Assembly (NCBI RefSeq): GCF_020882245.1
Contig: NC_083598.1
Location: 64,083,858 to 64,147,857 of the forward strand
DNA length: 64,000 nucleotides
Direction of reading: 5' to 3'
DNA from: Rhopalosiphum padi
Taxonomy: Eukaryota; Arthropoda; Insecta; Hemiptera; Aphididae
In this document: one piece after another, positions 12,501 through 22,948 of the stretch
How positions within the stretch are numbered: position 1 is the stretch's first letter
Layout: every line of letters begins with the position of its first letter
Position numbers and translations under genes: made by a program
The notes under the pieces: generated by a model
Told to the model about the DNA's origin: nothing
The model's input: only the letters and a program-made list of their open reading frames with translations
The model's database searches: none

Positions 12501-15500
12501 TATAGCACTTAAAATCATTAAAATAAGCATTTAAAAACATCATTATAAGCACTTTAAAAAGCCTTTAAAAAACTTAAATTTGAGTAAAAATTGTTTTTTA
12601 CATGATAAAGTAGGTACTAGTTATAATTTGTGACTGTGCTAAAAATAATATAATTAAAAATTACAAAAAATATTGAAACAAAATGATTAGGAAAAGTTTC
12701 TAACTAAAAAGTCAAAAAAAAAATCTTTATATTATAAAAAAATTAAACTTCACTTTCGAGACATTTTGCTTTATTGTTTATAGATTTTCCAAGGAATTTT
12801 CTGAAAAAAACTATTAAAAGTAGAAAAACTGGTCTAAAAAGCAAACATAATCACAAAAACTGGAAATAAGCATCTTTTTAAAAAATTGTTGAAAAAAGCA
12901 AAAAAAAAGCACTTTTAAATTTTATAATTGAACGTATTGTAACATGACATACACTTCCATAGCACTCTGCTAAATTTTAAGTCAATCCATAAAAATAAGC
13001 AATTGCTTTAGCCCCGAGCCTTAGTTATAACTACCTATTGTCAATTATAAAAAATAAAATGGATCATGGAAATTATAAATTATACATAGGTATCTTAGTA
13101 CCTAAGTTTTAATATGGATAAAATTAATAGCAATTAAGTGTTATTTATGTCTGCATCAAACTGTCTGTACAATGTATTTTTAAAACTGCATAGACATTTC
13201 AAAGTAAATCTTAAATATTGTTTAATAATATGAATTTGATGATACCACTAGCATCATGTAGATAAAATGTTAAATAAAATTAAAAATCCTCAATGAGTTT
13301 ACTTTCTATTTGATATAGGTTCATAATTATGTATATAATCACATGTTTTTAACACATTCTTACTAGACATTGCATATTATGGATAAATTTAATATTTTTG
13401 ATTGTTATTTTATTCAGATATACTAATATGGCCAGATGTTCCTGAACTTACCCTGACATCAGGGGCTGATCTCACACTTAAATGTACAGGAGGAAATGTA
13501 CCTGTAAAATTGAAGCAACAGCAATATGATCCAAGTTTATACACAGAAAAAGTATGAATTAATGAATAATAATAAACAATTTTAGTAATGATTTTGATTG
13601 TTAAGTAAATTAATGAACATTTATTTATTAATTTATTCTAATTATTTTTCTCAAAATTCAATTGTTGCTGTAAATATAATTATGTTTATTTTAATTATAA
13701 TTTATTATAATATGTAATGTTGATTGCTTTCACTGATAATTGAATCAATGCCTGTTGAAATATTGTATTGAAAATTTACCTATTTAATTATAGAATTATT
13801 CAAAATTTAAATTAATTATTTTATGTTATGAACTTTGAGTAGAATTCTTCAATCAACATATCACAAGGAATAGTTAATGGTAGTTATATATCTCTGCTAT
13901 CATTAAGTAGAGCTAGTTATTTAGATACTGGATATTTCTTCTGTGATCCATTGACTGAAGACTTGGAAGTAGATGAACAAAATTCAGCAAAAATATACTT
14001 ATTCGTTCAACGTAAGTAATTAAAATTAAACTCATTTATAGGTTTACATATTGTTTTTTAAAGATTTATTTTAAAGGTGATACAATATTGTGGTATACCA
14101 TTTTAGTTATGTAAGATTTATTCCTATATTTAGGCCCTAAATTACATTATTTAGATGTTTATATTTTGAACTTACACATTATCCATGTCATATCTAAAAG
14201 ATATTTTAGTTTTAATATAGTTTTTTGTTTATATGATAAATAATAAAATAAAAAAATGGTTTTGTATTAATTAAATAAATAACATTTATAATGTTTAGAT
14301 GATACACATTTATTAGCGGTTCCAGAAAATTTAGTTTTATTGTCTCAGGACGAATTTGGTAATGTTATTATACCTTGTCGGCCAACATCACCAGATATAA
14401 ACGTAACATTAACAAAAGATGGAGAAGAGGTAAGGTTTTAATTATGGCTTTTCAATATATTTTTAAACAAATATGGTGGCTGTTTACTAAACAAATCAAG
14501 TGGTTAAAAACATAATATAATTTATATTTTGTTATGGACTATAATAAGTGATGTATGGGGATACAATCTTTTCATAATTTATATCATCTGTTCTTAAAAC
14601 AAATTTGTATTAATAATTTTAGATTTATAAAAAAAATAAAAAGAATAGGTAACTAAATTTTATTTAGTTAATAAAAATAAATATTTGTATTGCCTAGGAA
14701 ATATGGATTGTGTTTTGGAAATTTGTTTACTAAATTAATAAATATTAAGATTATAGTTTTTTAAACTTGTTAAATTTATTTTAATTTTAAGTTTAACGTT
14801 AATCGTTATCTATAGTATGCATTCATCATTAAAAATAAAGGAATGAAGACCTTTCTTAACCATATTACTAAGTGTTGATTATACAATCTTGTTAAAAAAG
14901 AAAAACTATATTTGTTTTTATGAATTAATAAATGAGTGCTTTATTCTTGTAACTTGTTTTTTCTTAATATTTGCTTATTTGGGTATTGGGTAAGGAATTT
15001 AAATTAATTGTTAATGTGATTAATATTTTAAAAGGATAAATAATGTGTTAATAATTGTTAATTTATTATTTTTATGATTTTAATTAAATAGTTTAAAACA
15101 ATTTTACTAATAACTCATTAATTGTGCTGGATTTTCATGTAATATTAGTTCTATACTAAATTTAGTAACTGCACCATTTTTGGTTGATCACATTTATTAA
15201 CTTTTATACAATTATATGGTTAATTAATAATTGAATGTGCTTACATAATCTTATTTGCTATGTGTTTTGGATGTTTATGCTTAACATTTTCTTTTAATTT
15301 AGTTGGTGCCTGATAACACATATGATGGCATGGAATTGCTTTATGACCTAAAGCTTGGATTCTTACTCTATTCAGTGACAATGTTTAGTTCGGGAATATA
15401 TTCTTGTCAGGCTGAATATCATGAAAAAAAAAGTTATGCAACTTACCATATTGTTATTATGCGTAAGACATTTTAGACTTGTTTTGTATCTATTTAATGT

Positions 15501-18500
15501 TTTTAATTTGCTTAATTGCGTGTGGCTTCAGAGTGTATTTTTCATAAAAAATTATTTTGTAAATAACTTAAAAAAAAAAAAAAAAAAAAAAAAATTATAT
15601 TCATATTTCAGATTGTTGAGAATTTAGAGTATGATCCAAAAATAGGATATACACTTAGGTCACCTTCAGTTCAAGATTCTGGTGTATTCTCTTGTGTGGC
15701 AATAAGAAATAACAGCAGTGAATCACGAGAATTAACTGTTTACATTAATCGTGAGTTAGAATTGTTACTTACATGGTGTTGGTTATTGAATGTAGGTTAT
15801 ATATAATTTAAGTTATAGTTAATTAGTAATATTATAACAAACAAAATTGGCAACTGCTCGTCTAAATTCGGGATTATCAAATTTATAAATAAAAATATCA
15901 ATAACATTTTTTCTATGGAAAAAAAAATTATTTTAATTCAAAAAGTTTTAAGATAAATATGTTTTTATTTACAATATGTCATGTAGTTTTAAGATTATTA
16001 AAGTTTTTAAATTAATTATTGGTTTTAGGTATTTTCACTTTGGTTTTACTAGTTTTAATATTACTTTTTTTCAAGACTATAAATTATAAAACTTAAAACA
16101 ATTCTTTAAATATTTTATTGAATATGCAAAATTGCTTCAATTGTTTCTATTTTCATTATATCATTGATTAAGTATTTAATCAATGATTATATTCTTTTCA
16201 TCCATTCACTTCTCATTTAGGCTATTTAATTATTCTTTTTATCTTTATTCATAATTTATTAATTATTTATATAGTATTGCCGTATTTTAGTTATGTGTAT
16301 CTTTATTTAGTTTTTTAGGTAATATCATCATATTATTATGATACATATTTGATTTTTGACAAATCAAGAAATAGTTTATTTATTTACTTTTAATGTTCAA
16401 TTCAATTTTAACTTGTGAGAACCATAGTTAAAATAAGTTATATTTTTGTGTTTATGACTAATGGCATTCAGGTTATTACTTTCAATCATTAATAAATATT
16501 TATAATACCTGACAGGCTTTTCGCATTTAAACCGCTTTATTTTATATTAATTGCGTATTGAAGGTATATAATTTTTAAAAGTTAACATGATTTATAATTA
16601 TAATTTTCAGCTAAAGTTCATAAAGTAGTTATGCCTTATATCAATAGTAGTGATGCACACTCAGATCATTTGATTATTGGCCAAAATTTAACTCTTAACT
16701 GTTCTGTAAGTATGGATCTTGGTATTTCTTTCACATTACATTGGAAAGTTCCTAAGGAACAGAAACTTCAGGTTTGATATTTACCTAACTAATTTATTGA
16801 TGATGTTTAATTTGTTATTATATTTTTTAAATTATTTTGATAAGGCTGGACATGTGTTTATTGGCAAAGAAAATTTTTATAATGGTTTAAAACATGGAAT
16901 TGGTAAAAGTGTTGGTAGTCGATTATTGAGTATTCAAAATGTTACTACCGAAGATGAGGGCGATTATGTTTGTGAAGTAACAGTACATTCTGGACATAAA
17001 AACCATGCTACATACAAACTTAAAGCATTTAGTAAGTTTTGAAAATATTTTATTACTAGAAGTTATTTCATGCTTAAATTTATACTTGCAGCTCCTGATA
17101 TGACTTATTTAAGTTTGTCAGTTCAAGGTGATGTTTACGAAATAACACGTAAGGCGGGAACTCGACAGGTACAATGGATAGTTCAAGTATCGGCATACCC
17201 GAAACCAACTCTTGTATGGTAATTAGGAAAATAATTAATTTAAATTATTATTGTTAAGTTTGTAAATTGTTTACTATATTTAATGTATTTAGGAGAGATC
17301 CTAATGGTAAAGAGTTAGGGATGAATACTGAAAAAGTGTCAGTGGAAAATGACAAAAGTACATCTAAATTAGTTATAAGAGATTTACAGTTGTATGATTC
17401 TGGTGCATATGAATTAGTTGCAGATAATGATGCACATATGAAACGGATTATTGTAACCTTGCTAGTTGAAGGTAACTGATATTAAAAATGTATATGTAAT
17501 ATTTTCACATTTTATCATTTTGTTTATAATATATTTTTCAGACAGACCATTAGTTCAAATAACTAATAGTTCTAACTCAAAAAAATTTTATGAGGTGGGA
17601 AAAATGTATAGTGTTGAATGTTATATAGGAGGCTATCCTTTGCCAGAAGTTGAGTGGGCTTTTAAAAAGTGTCCAAATTATCCTGAATGTGAAGAATCAT
17701 TTATCCAGATATCTGTAAATCAGTTTATTGATACTTATTTCATAACAAATTAATAAATAATGAATTCAGTAATAAGAAAAAATGTTTGAAATTCACAGAG
17801 AACCATGTATAAAGAAACTGTGTTTAAAGAAACATTTCTTATATCATTAATAAATATTACTGCTATTGAAACTGGAATACTTTTTTGTAACGCTACAAAT
17901 GAATTTGGAAATTCTAACCATGAATCTATGTTTTTTGTGAGTGGTAAGATAATATTTTTTAATATTCCGTAAATAATATTAAGTATAAATAAATAATAAA
18001 AAATATATATTTTAATACATTGATATGAATATAATCTATGGATTCACTTAACAAACAAATCAAATATATATATATATATAAAATGATTAAATTGGTATTC
18101 TAATTTAAATTACCTATAACAATTATATAATTTATGTTGTTAACAAGAATATATTATTTTAGATGTATCAGATGGTTTGGCTATCAAAGGACCACAAATT
18201 GTTGTTGAAGGAGACGATATAACAGTTGAATGTGGAGCTTCTAAATATAATTATACTCAAGATATTAAATGGATATATAGAGATTTAAATAATATAGAGA
18301 AACCAGTGAATAATGATAAAAGTGAGCATACTTATTTTAGTACAAACATATTTAAATTTTATTATTTCTACTGTTGGACATTGGTATACTGATATTTTAT
18401 TAATTTATTTATAGTACCAATGCATAAATTTTATTATTTTTTTTAAATAAAAATAATTGATTTCTGGTTCAAAATGTTTATAAATCATATACTATGTTTG

Positions 18501-21500
18501 TTGTAGATGTTTTAATAACAAACAATAAAACAGCACTTTCGTATCGTTCGTATTTAATGATAAAAAATATTACAAATATATTTGATGGAGAATATTTGTG
18601 TATGGTACCTGAATTATATGAGAAGAATTCTGTAACAAAATTGTATTCTGTATTAGTCCGGGGTAAATATTTTTCTAAAGTTATAATAATATTTTAATAT
18701 ATATATTTTTATAATAAAATTACAGACTCCCAAATACCAGTTATTCGTGAGTCATCTAATTCCAGTAGTTTAAAAGTAAAAACTGGTAAACCAGCACAAT
18801 GGGGATGTTATGTTGAAAAAAGCATGCCACCAGCTACAGTTACTTGGTTTAAAGTGAGTTATATTGTTTATTTACAATATAATCTAAGCTAGTAATTTTG
18901 TTTTAATTTATAGAATGGTCATGTATTAAAGATAAATAAAAATGATAGTAGGCTCTTATTACTAGATAAAAATCAAACACTTGTAATAAGGTTTACTGCA
19001 TTAGAAGATGAAGGATATTATGTATGTAATGCTTCAAATAAAGTTGGCAGTGCTGTTTCAACCAAAACATTGTATCTTATTGGTATGATTTTAAAATATA
19101 ATTTATAATATAATAAGTATTAAAAATAAAAAGCTCTTAATGTAAATATAAATTATTATCAAATGTATTTAATATTCATAGTAATAATGTGTTGGTTTAC
19201 AGATAAACCTCTAGAGCATGAACATTTTGGATTCATCGCTTTTTGTTCCGTGTTAACTATTCTTTTGGGAGTTCTTATGATAGGCTGTGCTATACATTTA
19301 AAGAAAGAAAAGGTAATTATTAAATTTTTATAATAACATAAATAATTTAATAGCATATTTTTGAATTTCATTCAATATTTATACAAATATTTTACTGTAG
19401 AAATTAAAAAAAGAATTAGCTCTAGCTGGTCTGTTACACTTTGAGAATGGTGCTGTTGAAAGCTGGAACCCTGATTTGGGAATTGAGGAACAGGCAGAAT
19501 TACTTCCTTATGATAAACGATGGGAGTTTCCTAGAGATAAACTAAAACTTGGTAAAAAATTTAATTTAAGAAATTTGACTTGTATTTTTGATCTTCTAAC
19601 AGTCAAAATAAATTAATAATATTGATAATAATCAATTAATATAATAATTTTAATTTTATTCTCAGGTAAGCAACTGGGTTCTGGAGCATTTGGAGTTGTC
19701 TTTAAAGCTGAAGCAATTGGTATAATTGATAAAGATACCACTACTACTGTTGCTGTAAAAATGATTAAACCAAATACAGATCCATCATACATTAAAGCCT
19801 TAGCTTCTGAATTGAAGATTATGATACATCTTGGTAGGCATTTGAATGTAGTCAATTTACTTGGAGCTTATACTGGAAACATAAACAAAAGTAATGATAT
19901 TTAAAATATTGTGAATATTTTCTCAAATATTTTAATATATTAATAATCGGATTATACATTTTAGGAGAATTGATGGTGATTGTAGAGTATTGCCGTTTTG
20001 GAAATATCCATCAATACATGCTGAAACAAAGGGACTGTTTTGTGAACCAAGTTACAAAAGATGGCTATTTAGATTATAATATTAAAACAATATCTAAGTA
20101 ATTTGAACTAGAACTTAATATTCTTAAATTATTAATGTGGGTATTTAATATTAATTTTGAACTATATTTTACTTATTAGAAATCCATACTATGTAAATGT
20201 TCCTAACAATACCATTTTACCTGAAAAATGTGAAGATAGTAGTACTCAAATTGGTTCTGATGGATATTTGGTTCCTGATGAAGTTGAACCTGAGTGGCGG
20301 AGTAACTATCGCGGAGATTATAAAAATTTGATTGTTAAACCATCATGTACTAACGACTTAATATGTTGGTCATTCCAAGTAGCAAGAGGAATGGAATATC
20401 TTGCTAGTAGAAAAGTATATTTCTGAAATGAGAAATGTATGAATAGTTAATGATTGAAATTTTTTTTCTAGATTCTTCATGGTGATTTAGCAACAAGAAA
20501 TATTCTATTGGCTGAAGAAAATATTGTTAAAATATGTGATTTTGGATTTGCAAAAACTATGTACAATAGTGAAAACTATAAAAAAAAGTCTGATAAGGTA
20601 GTATGATATAAAATATTTTTTTCCATAATGTTTTTCTAGTTTTTGTAATATCTAATTATTTTTCAATTTGCAGGATCTTTTGCCAGTAAAATGGATGGCA
20701 ATTGAATCTCTCCGTGATCGAGTTTTCTCAACACAATCTGATGTTTGGGCATTTGGTATTGTTCTGTGGGAAATATTCTCATTAGCTGTTACTCCATATC
20801 CAAGTAAATATTTTAAAATTTATTTATTTTTTATAATGCCATACTAAAAAGTTGTTGAAGGACCATATATATTATAATTTTGTTTACTTTATTAGATATC
20901 CAAAAATTTAATGACCTATTCAATAGATTGGTTGAAGGTTATCGAATGGAACAGCCAAAATATGCCAATTCTGAAATGTAAATTATTATTACAGAAAAAC
21001 AAAATGTTTTTATTTAAATATGTTGATCATTTATAATAATATTTTAAAATTTATTATTATTAATTTTTATATAAATTTAGATACAACATAATGTTAGACT
21101 GCTGGAAAATGAATCCTATGACAAGACCTTCATTCACTGAATTAGCTGAACGTCTGGGTGATTTATTACAAGATGGTACAAAATCAGTAAGGAATAATAT
21201 TTTATTTATATAATATATGCATATATACAATAAACATTGCAAACTTTAATTATATTAATATTTCACTTTTAGCATTATATGAATTTAAATGAGGTTTATA
21301 TGAGAATGAATACAGAGGGATCAGTTTCAACTGATTACTTAAGTCTTTTAACGGCACCAACATATTTGAATTGTTCAACCTTGTCTGAAAACAATTTAAA
21401 TTCATGCCTAAACAGTTCTGAACATTCAGAAAACAAAGATGATTTGGAATTGAGGCCTATGTTACATAATCCAAGTTAGTTGAATTTCCTATAGTACTTT

Positions 21501-22948
21501 ATTGTTTTATGTGTTGAATGTTAATTGTTAGTTAATCATTTTTAAACTGCTTTGTAGACTTGTTATTGATTTAACATTGGTATTTTGGTAGACATTATTA
21601 CATAATAAACTGTGTTTTATTGTTTTATATAATTTTTAGTTGAGTGTTCAGGTTATATAAACCTAACAAAACCATCGTCTTTTTCTAATCCCAATTATGA
21701 TGTTGTCGGTAAATCCAAAAATTATTCATACTTACAATCACCGTGTCCAAGGTACACATTTCATAACTTGCTTATTAATATGTATGAATTTTTTGCTTTC
21801 TATTAACATATTAATTCTTTAAATGCTTATTAAGAGATTCTCATTTCAATTTTTGATCCTTGTCTACTATTATGCTCACTATATATATATAAGAGTGTGT
21901 TTTTTTTATACTTTGTCTATAAGAGTAACCTCAGTCTGTTATTAGAGTTTGACTAGTGCTGCTCTCTTAAAAATGTCAGCAACAACTGCTTAATATACAT
22001 TTTTTTTAAATTAACAAGGTTAAGTAATTTTTAGAAATGAAAGCTGACAAAAAAATTAAAACAAAAACCAATTTAATTAAAGATCTGAATCTGATAAAAA
22101 TTGTTTGGCATCTAAGATTACTCTTATATGAAAGAGTATAGGAAGAACAAAGTGGACTTAAAGTGAATAATTTTAAATTTATATTATAAGTGTTCTATAT
22201 AAAGTCTTAATATTTAATTTTTTTCTATACCTTATGTTTAATAGTTAGTTGAAATATAAATTTATCACTTTCAAAATTGAAGTATCAAGAGACTTACATA
22301 AAATAAACAGATAATTTACTCATCTTTATTCTTTAACTTTGGTAATAGCCTATTACTAATAAGTTATTTAAGTCTAATATTGATTCAGAGTTCAACAAAA
22401 GTAATATTTGAAGATTATTCATAAAATAGATAAAGATATTAAATTAATGTTTTTATTAAAAAAAAATGAATTACTTAGTAACTTATACTATGTAACAAAA
22501 TGTCTGAGACACTATAAGGGTCTTCATGGCTAATCAATATTTTTGAGTATTTTTTTTTTTCAATAGTTACCTATAAAAATTTCTAATTTGATGACAATTT
22601 TAACATTTTTTTTGGGGGAGGGGAGGGTGGCTACATACCCTTTTTAAAATAGTTAAAAATTAAAAATTACCATTCAATTGAATTAAATGTCATTTTTTTT
22701 GCATTTGAATAGTATAGCATAAATAATAAGAAAATTATTAATTCACCCCACATTTTTTGAATTTAAAACTACAATTTTATTTATAAAACCTTTTGTAAAA
22801 TCAATACATTGTTTTTGTGAATTAGAATTTAAAATGTTAAGGATTTAACTAAAATATTAACATATAATTATTATTTTTAAACATCAACATTGAAATAATC
22901 TATTACTAAAGATACTTATATTGATTATTTATTTTTAGTTATGTTTGA
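3592..22948 (+). CDS. Pvr: PDGF/VEGF-receptor-related receptor tyrosine kinase (Pvr-like)
   Basis: This is a single-pass receptor kinase of about 1292 aa, expected to bind PVF (PDGF/VEGF-like) ligands at the cell surface. Exons: 3592-3670, 13418-13551, 13843-14011, 14299-14429, then 15303-15462 or 15612-15750, 16611-16771, 16845-17031, 17092-17218, 17293-17471, 17542-17714, 17799-17943, 18163-18321, 18507-18662, 18726-18853, 18914-19082, 19203-19312, 19401-19551, 19666-19890, 19965-20097, 20180-20414, 20472-20597, 20674-20803, 20896-20977, 21081-21186, 21273-21474, 21640-21751, 22939-22948. All phases agree. Exon 1 is a signal peptide. Seven Ig domains follow, then a transmembrane helix (about residues 761-783). 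The split kinase has GSGAFGVVF, VAVKMIK, HGDLATRN (HRD changed to HGD), DFGFAK and PVKWMAIES. The insert carries YVNV and the tail YMRM and YINL, likely SH2-docking sites. The far C-terminus (last 10-nt coding exon) is the least certain part. Confidence 0.93.
5840..5975 (+). repeat. Dispersed repeat, copy 1 (GAACGGAGCGATGAATG family)
   Basis: The segment has GAACGGAGCGATG, then GTGTGAGTGTTTTTAT, ACCTTTGGC and CATGCTTCAATCTTC. The same words in the same order (GAACAGAGTGATG, TTTTTGTGTC, ACCTTTTGC, ATGCTCCAATCTTCC) occur at about 9530-9660. They therefore look like two diverged copies of one interspersed repeat. The class is unknown. Confidence 0.5.
6516..7137. mobile_element. Putative inserted element with CCAATTGCGC inverted ends
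   Basis: CCAATTGCGC occurs at 6516-6525 and again at 6547-6556. The reverse complement GCGCAATT occurs near 7077 and GCGCAATTGG at 7128-7137. Two direct copies at one side and two inverted copies at the other suggest terminal plus subterminal inverted repeats of a short DNA transposon. No target-site duplication was found, so the boundaries are provisional. Confidence 0.5.
6592..6910. mobile_element. hAT MITE (319 bp) with perfect 8-bp target duplication
   Basis: The left end is CAGCGTTTCTCAAAGTGTGG. The right end in reverse complement is CAGTGGTTCTCAATC. Both continue into GCGGCCCA. The flanks are CCCTTGTG at 6584-6591 and again at 6911-6918, a perfect 8-bp duplication. The element has no coding capacity. 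It lies inside the 6233-7620 element and is therefore younger. Confidence 0.88.
9525..9665 (+). repeat. Dispersed repeat, copy 2 (GAACAGAGTGATG family)
   Basis: This is the partner of the repeat at about 5840-5975, sharing ordered blocks. It ends near ATGCTCCAATCTTCC. Its class is not recognised. Confidence 0.45.
11170..11450. repeat. CCGG-rich interspersed repeat
   Basis: In an otherwise AT-rich intron this stretch repeats GGCCCGG/GCCCGGC-type words (CTGGCCCGG, GTCCGGCCCAG, GAGCCCGGC, GTCCGGCCCGGCC, TTCGGCCTGGC, GGCTTGGCCAGGCCC). Iterated GC-rich words at roughly 40-80 bp spacing suggest a transposon fragment. Neither ends nor a target duplication could be defined. Confidence 0.4.
12487..13023. 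mobile_element. hAT-like non-autonomous element (537 bp)
   Basis: Flanked by a perfect 8-bp duplication GTTATAAC (12479-12486 and 13024-13031). The left end is CAGGGCTTGGAACT. The right end in reverse complement is TAAGGCTCGGGGCT, an imperfect match. The interior is rich in iterated AAGCA/AAGCACTT words on one strand. No coding frame is present. Confidence 0.75.
15303..15462 (+). CDS. Alternative exon 5A of the Pvr-like gene (second half of Ig domain 2)
   Basis: It encodes 53 residues beginning LVPDNTYDG and including YDLKLGFLLYS and SSGIYSCQAEY, the F-strand cysteine region of an Ig fold. The acceptor is ATTTAG and the donor GCGTAAGA. It starts in phase 0 and ends in phase 1. It is homologous to the neighbouring exon 15612-15750, which has the same phases, so either can join exon 4 (14299-14429) to exon 16611-16771. 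Confidence 0.85.
15570..15594 (+). repeat. Poly(A) run of 25 in the intron between the paired exons
   Basis: An uninterrupted A25 lies within the 149-nt intron 15463-15611, upstream of the acceptor TTTCAG of exon 5B. Its purine content would weaken the polypyrimidine tract there, which may matter for choice between the paired exons. That is inference. Homopolymers like this are also prone to assembly length error. Confidence 0.9.
15612..15750 (+). CDS. Alternative exon 5B of the Pvr-like gene (second half of Ig domain 2)
   Basis: It encodes 46 residues including EYDPKIGYTLRSPS and DSGVFSCVAIRN. It aligns with exon 5A around YD.K.G..L.S....SG..SC.A. It starts phase 0 and ends phase 1 (donor CGTGAGTT), as exon 5A does. 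If both exons were joined, the first codons would be CAT TGT TGA, a stop. If both were skipped, exon 16611-16771 would read into TAG at its sixth codon. One and only one must therefore be included. Confidence 0.85.

Larger units (their letters stand above)
3671..13417 (+). other. First intron of the Pvr-like gene (9.7 kb, transposon-rich)
   Basis: It separates the signal-peptide exon (ends phase 1, donor GTGAGT) from the first Ig exon (acceptor ATTCAG). I see no coding exon inside it. It holds several insertions described separately: a hAT-like element with nested insertions (6233-7620), another hAT-like element (12487-13023), two related repeats (about 5850 and 9530) and a CCGG-rich repeat (about 11180-11450). 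The rest is AT-rich unique-looking sequence. Long first introns of receptor genes often carry enhancers, but none can be pointed to here. Confidence 0.85.

Noticed and set aside
15421..15627. 68-codon frame ending in a Lys run
   Set aside because: It is exon 5A in a wrong frame running through the intronic A25.
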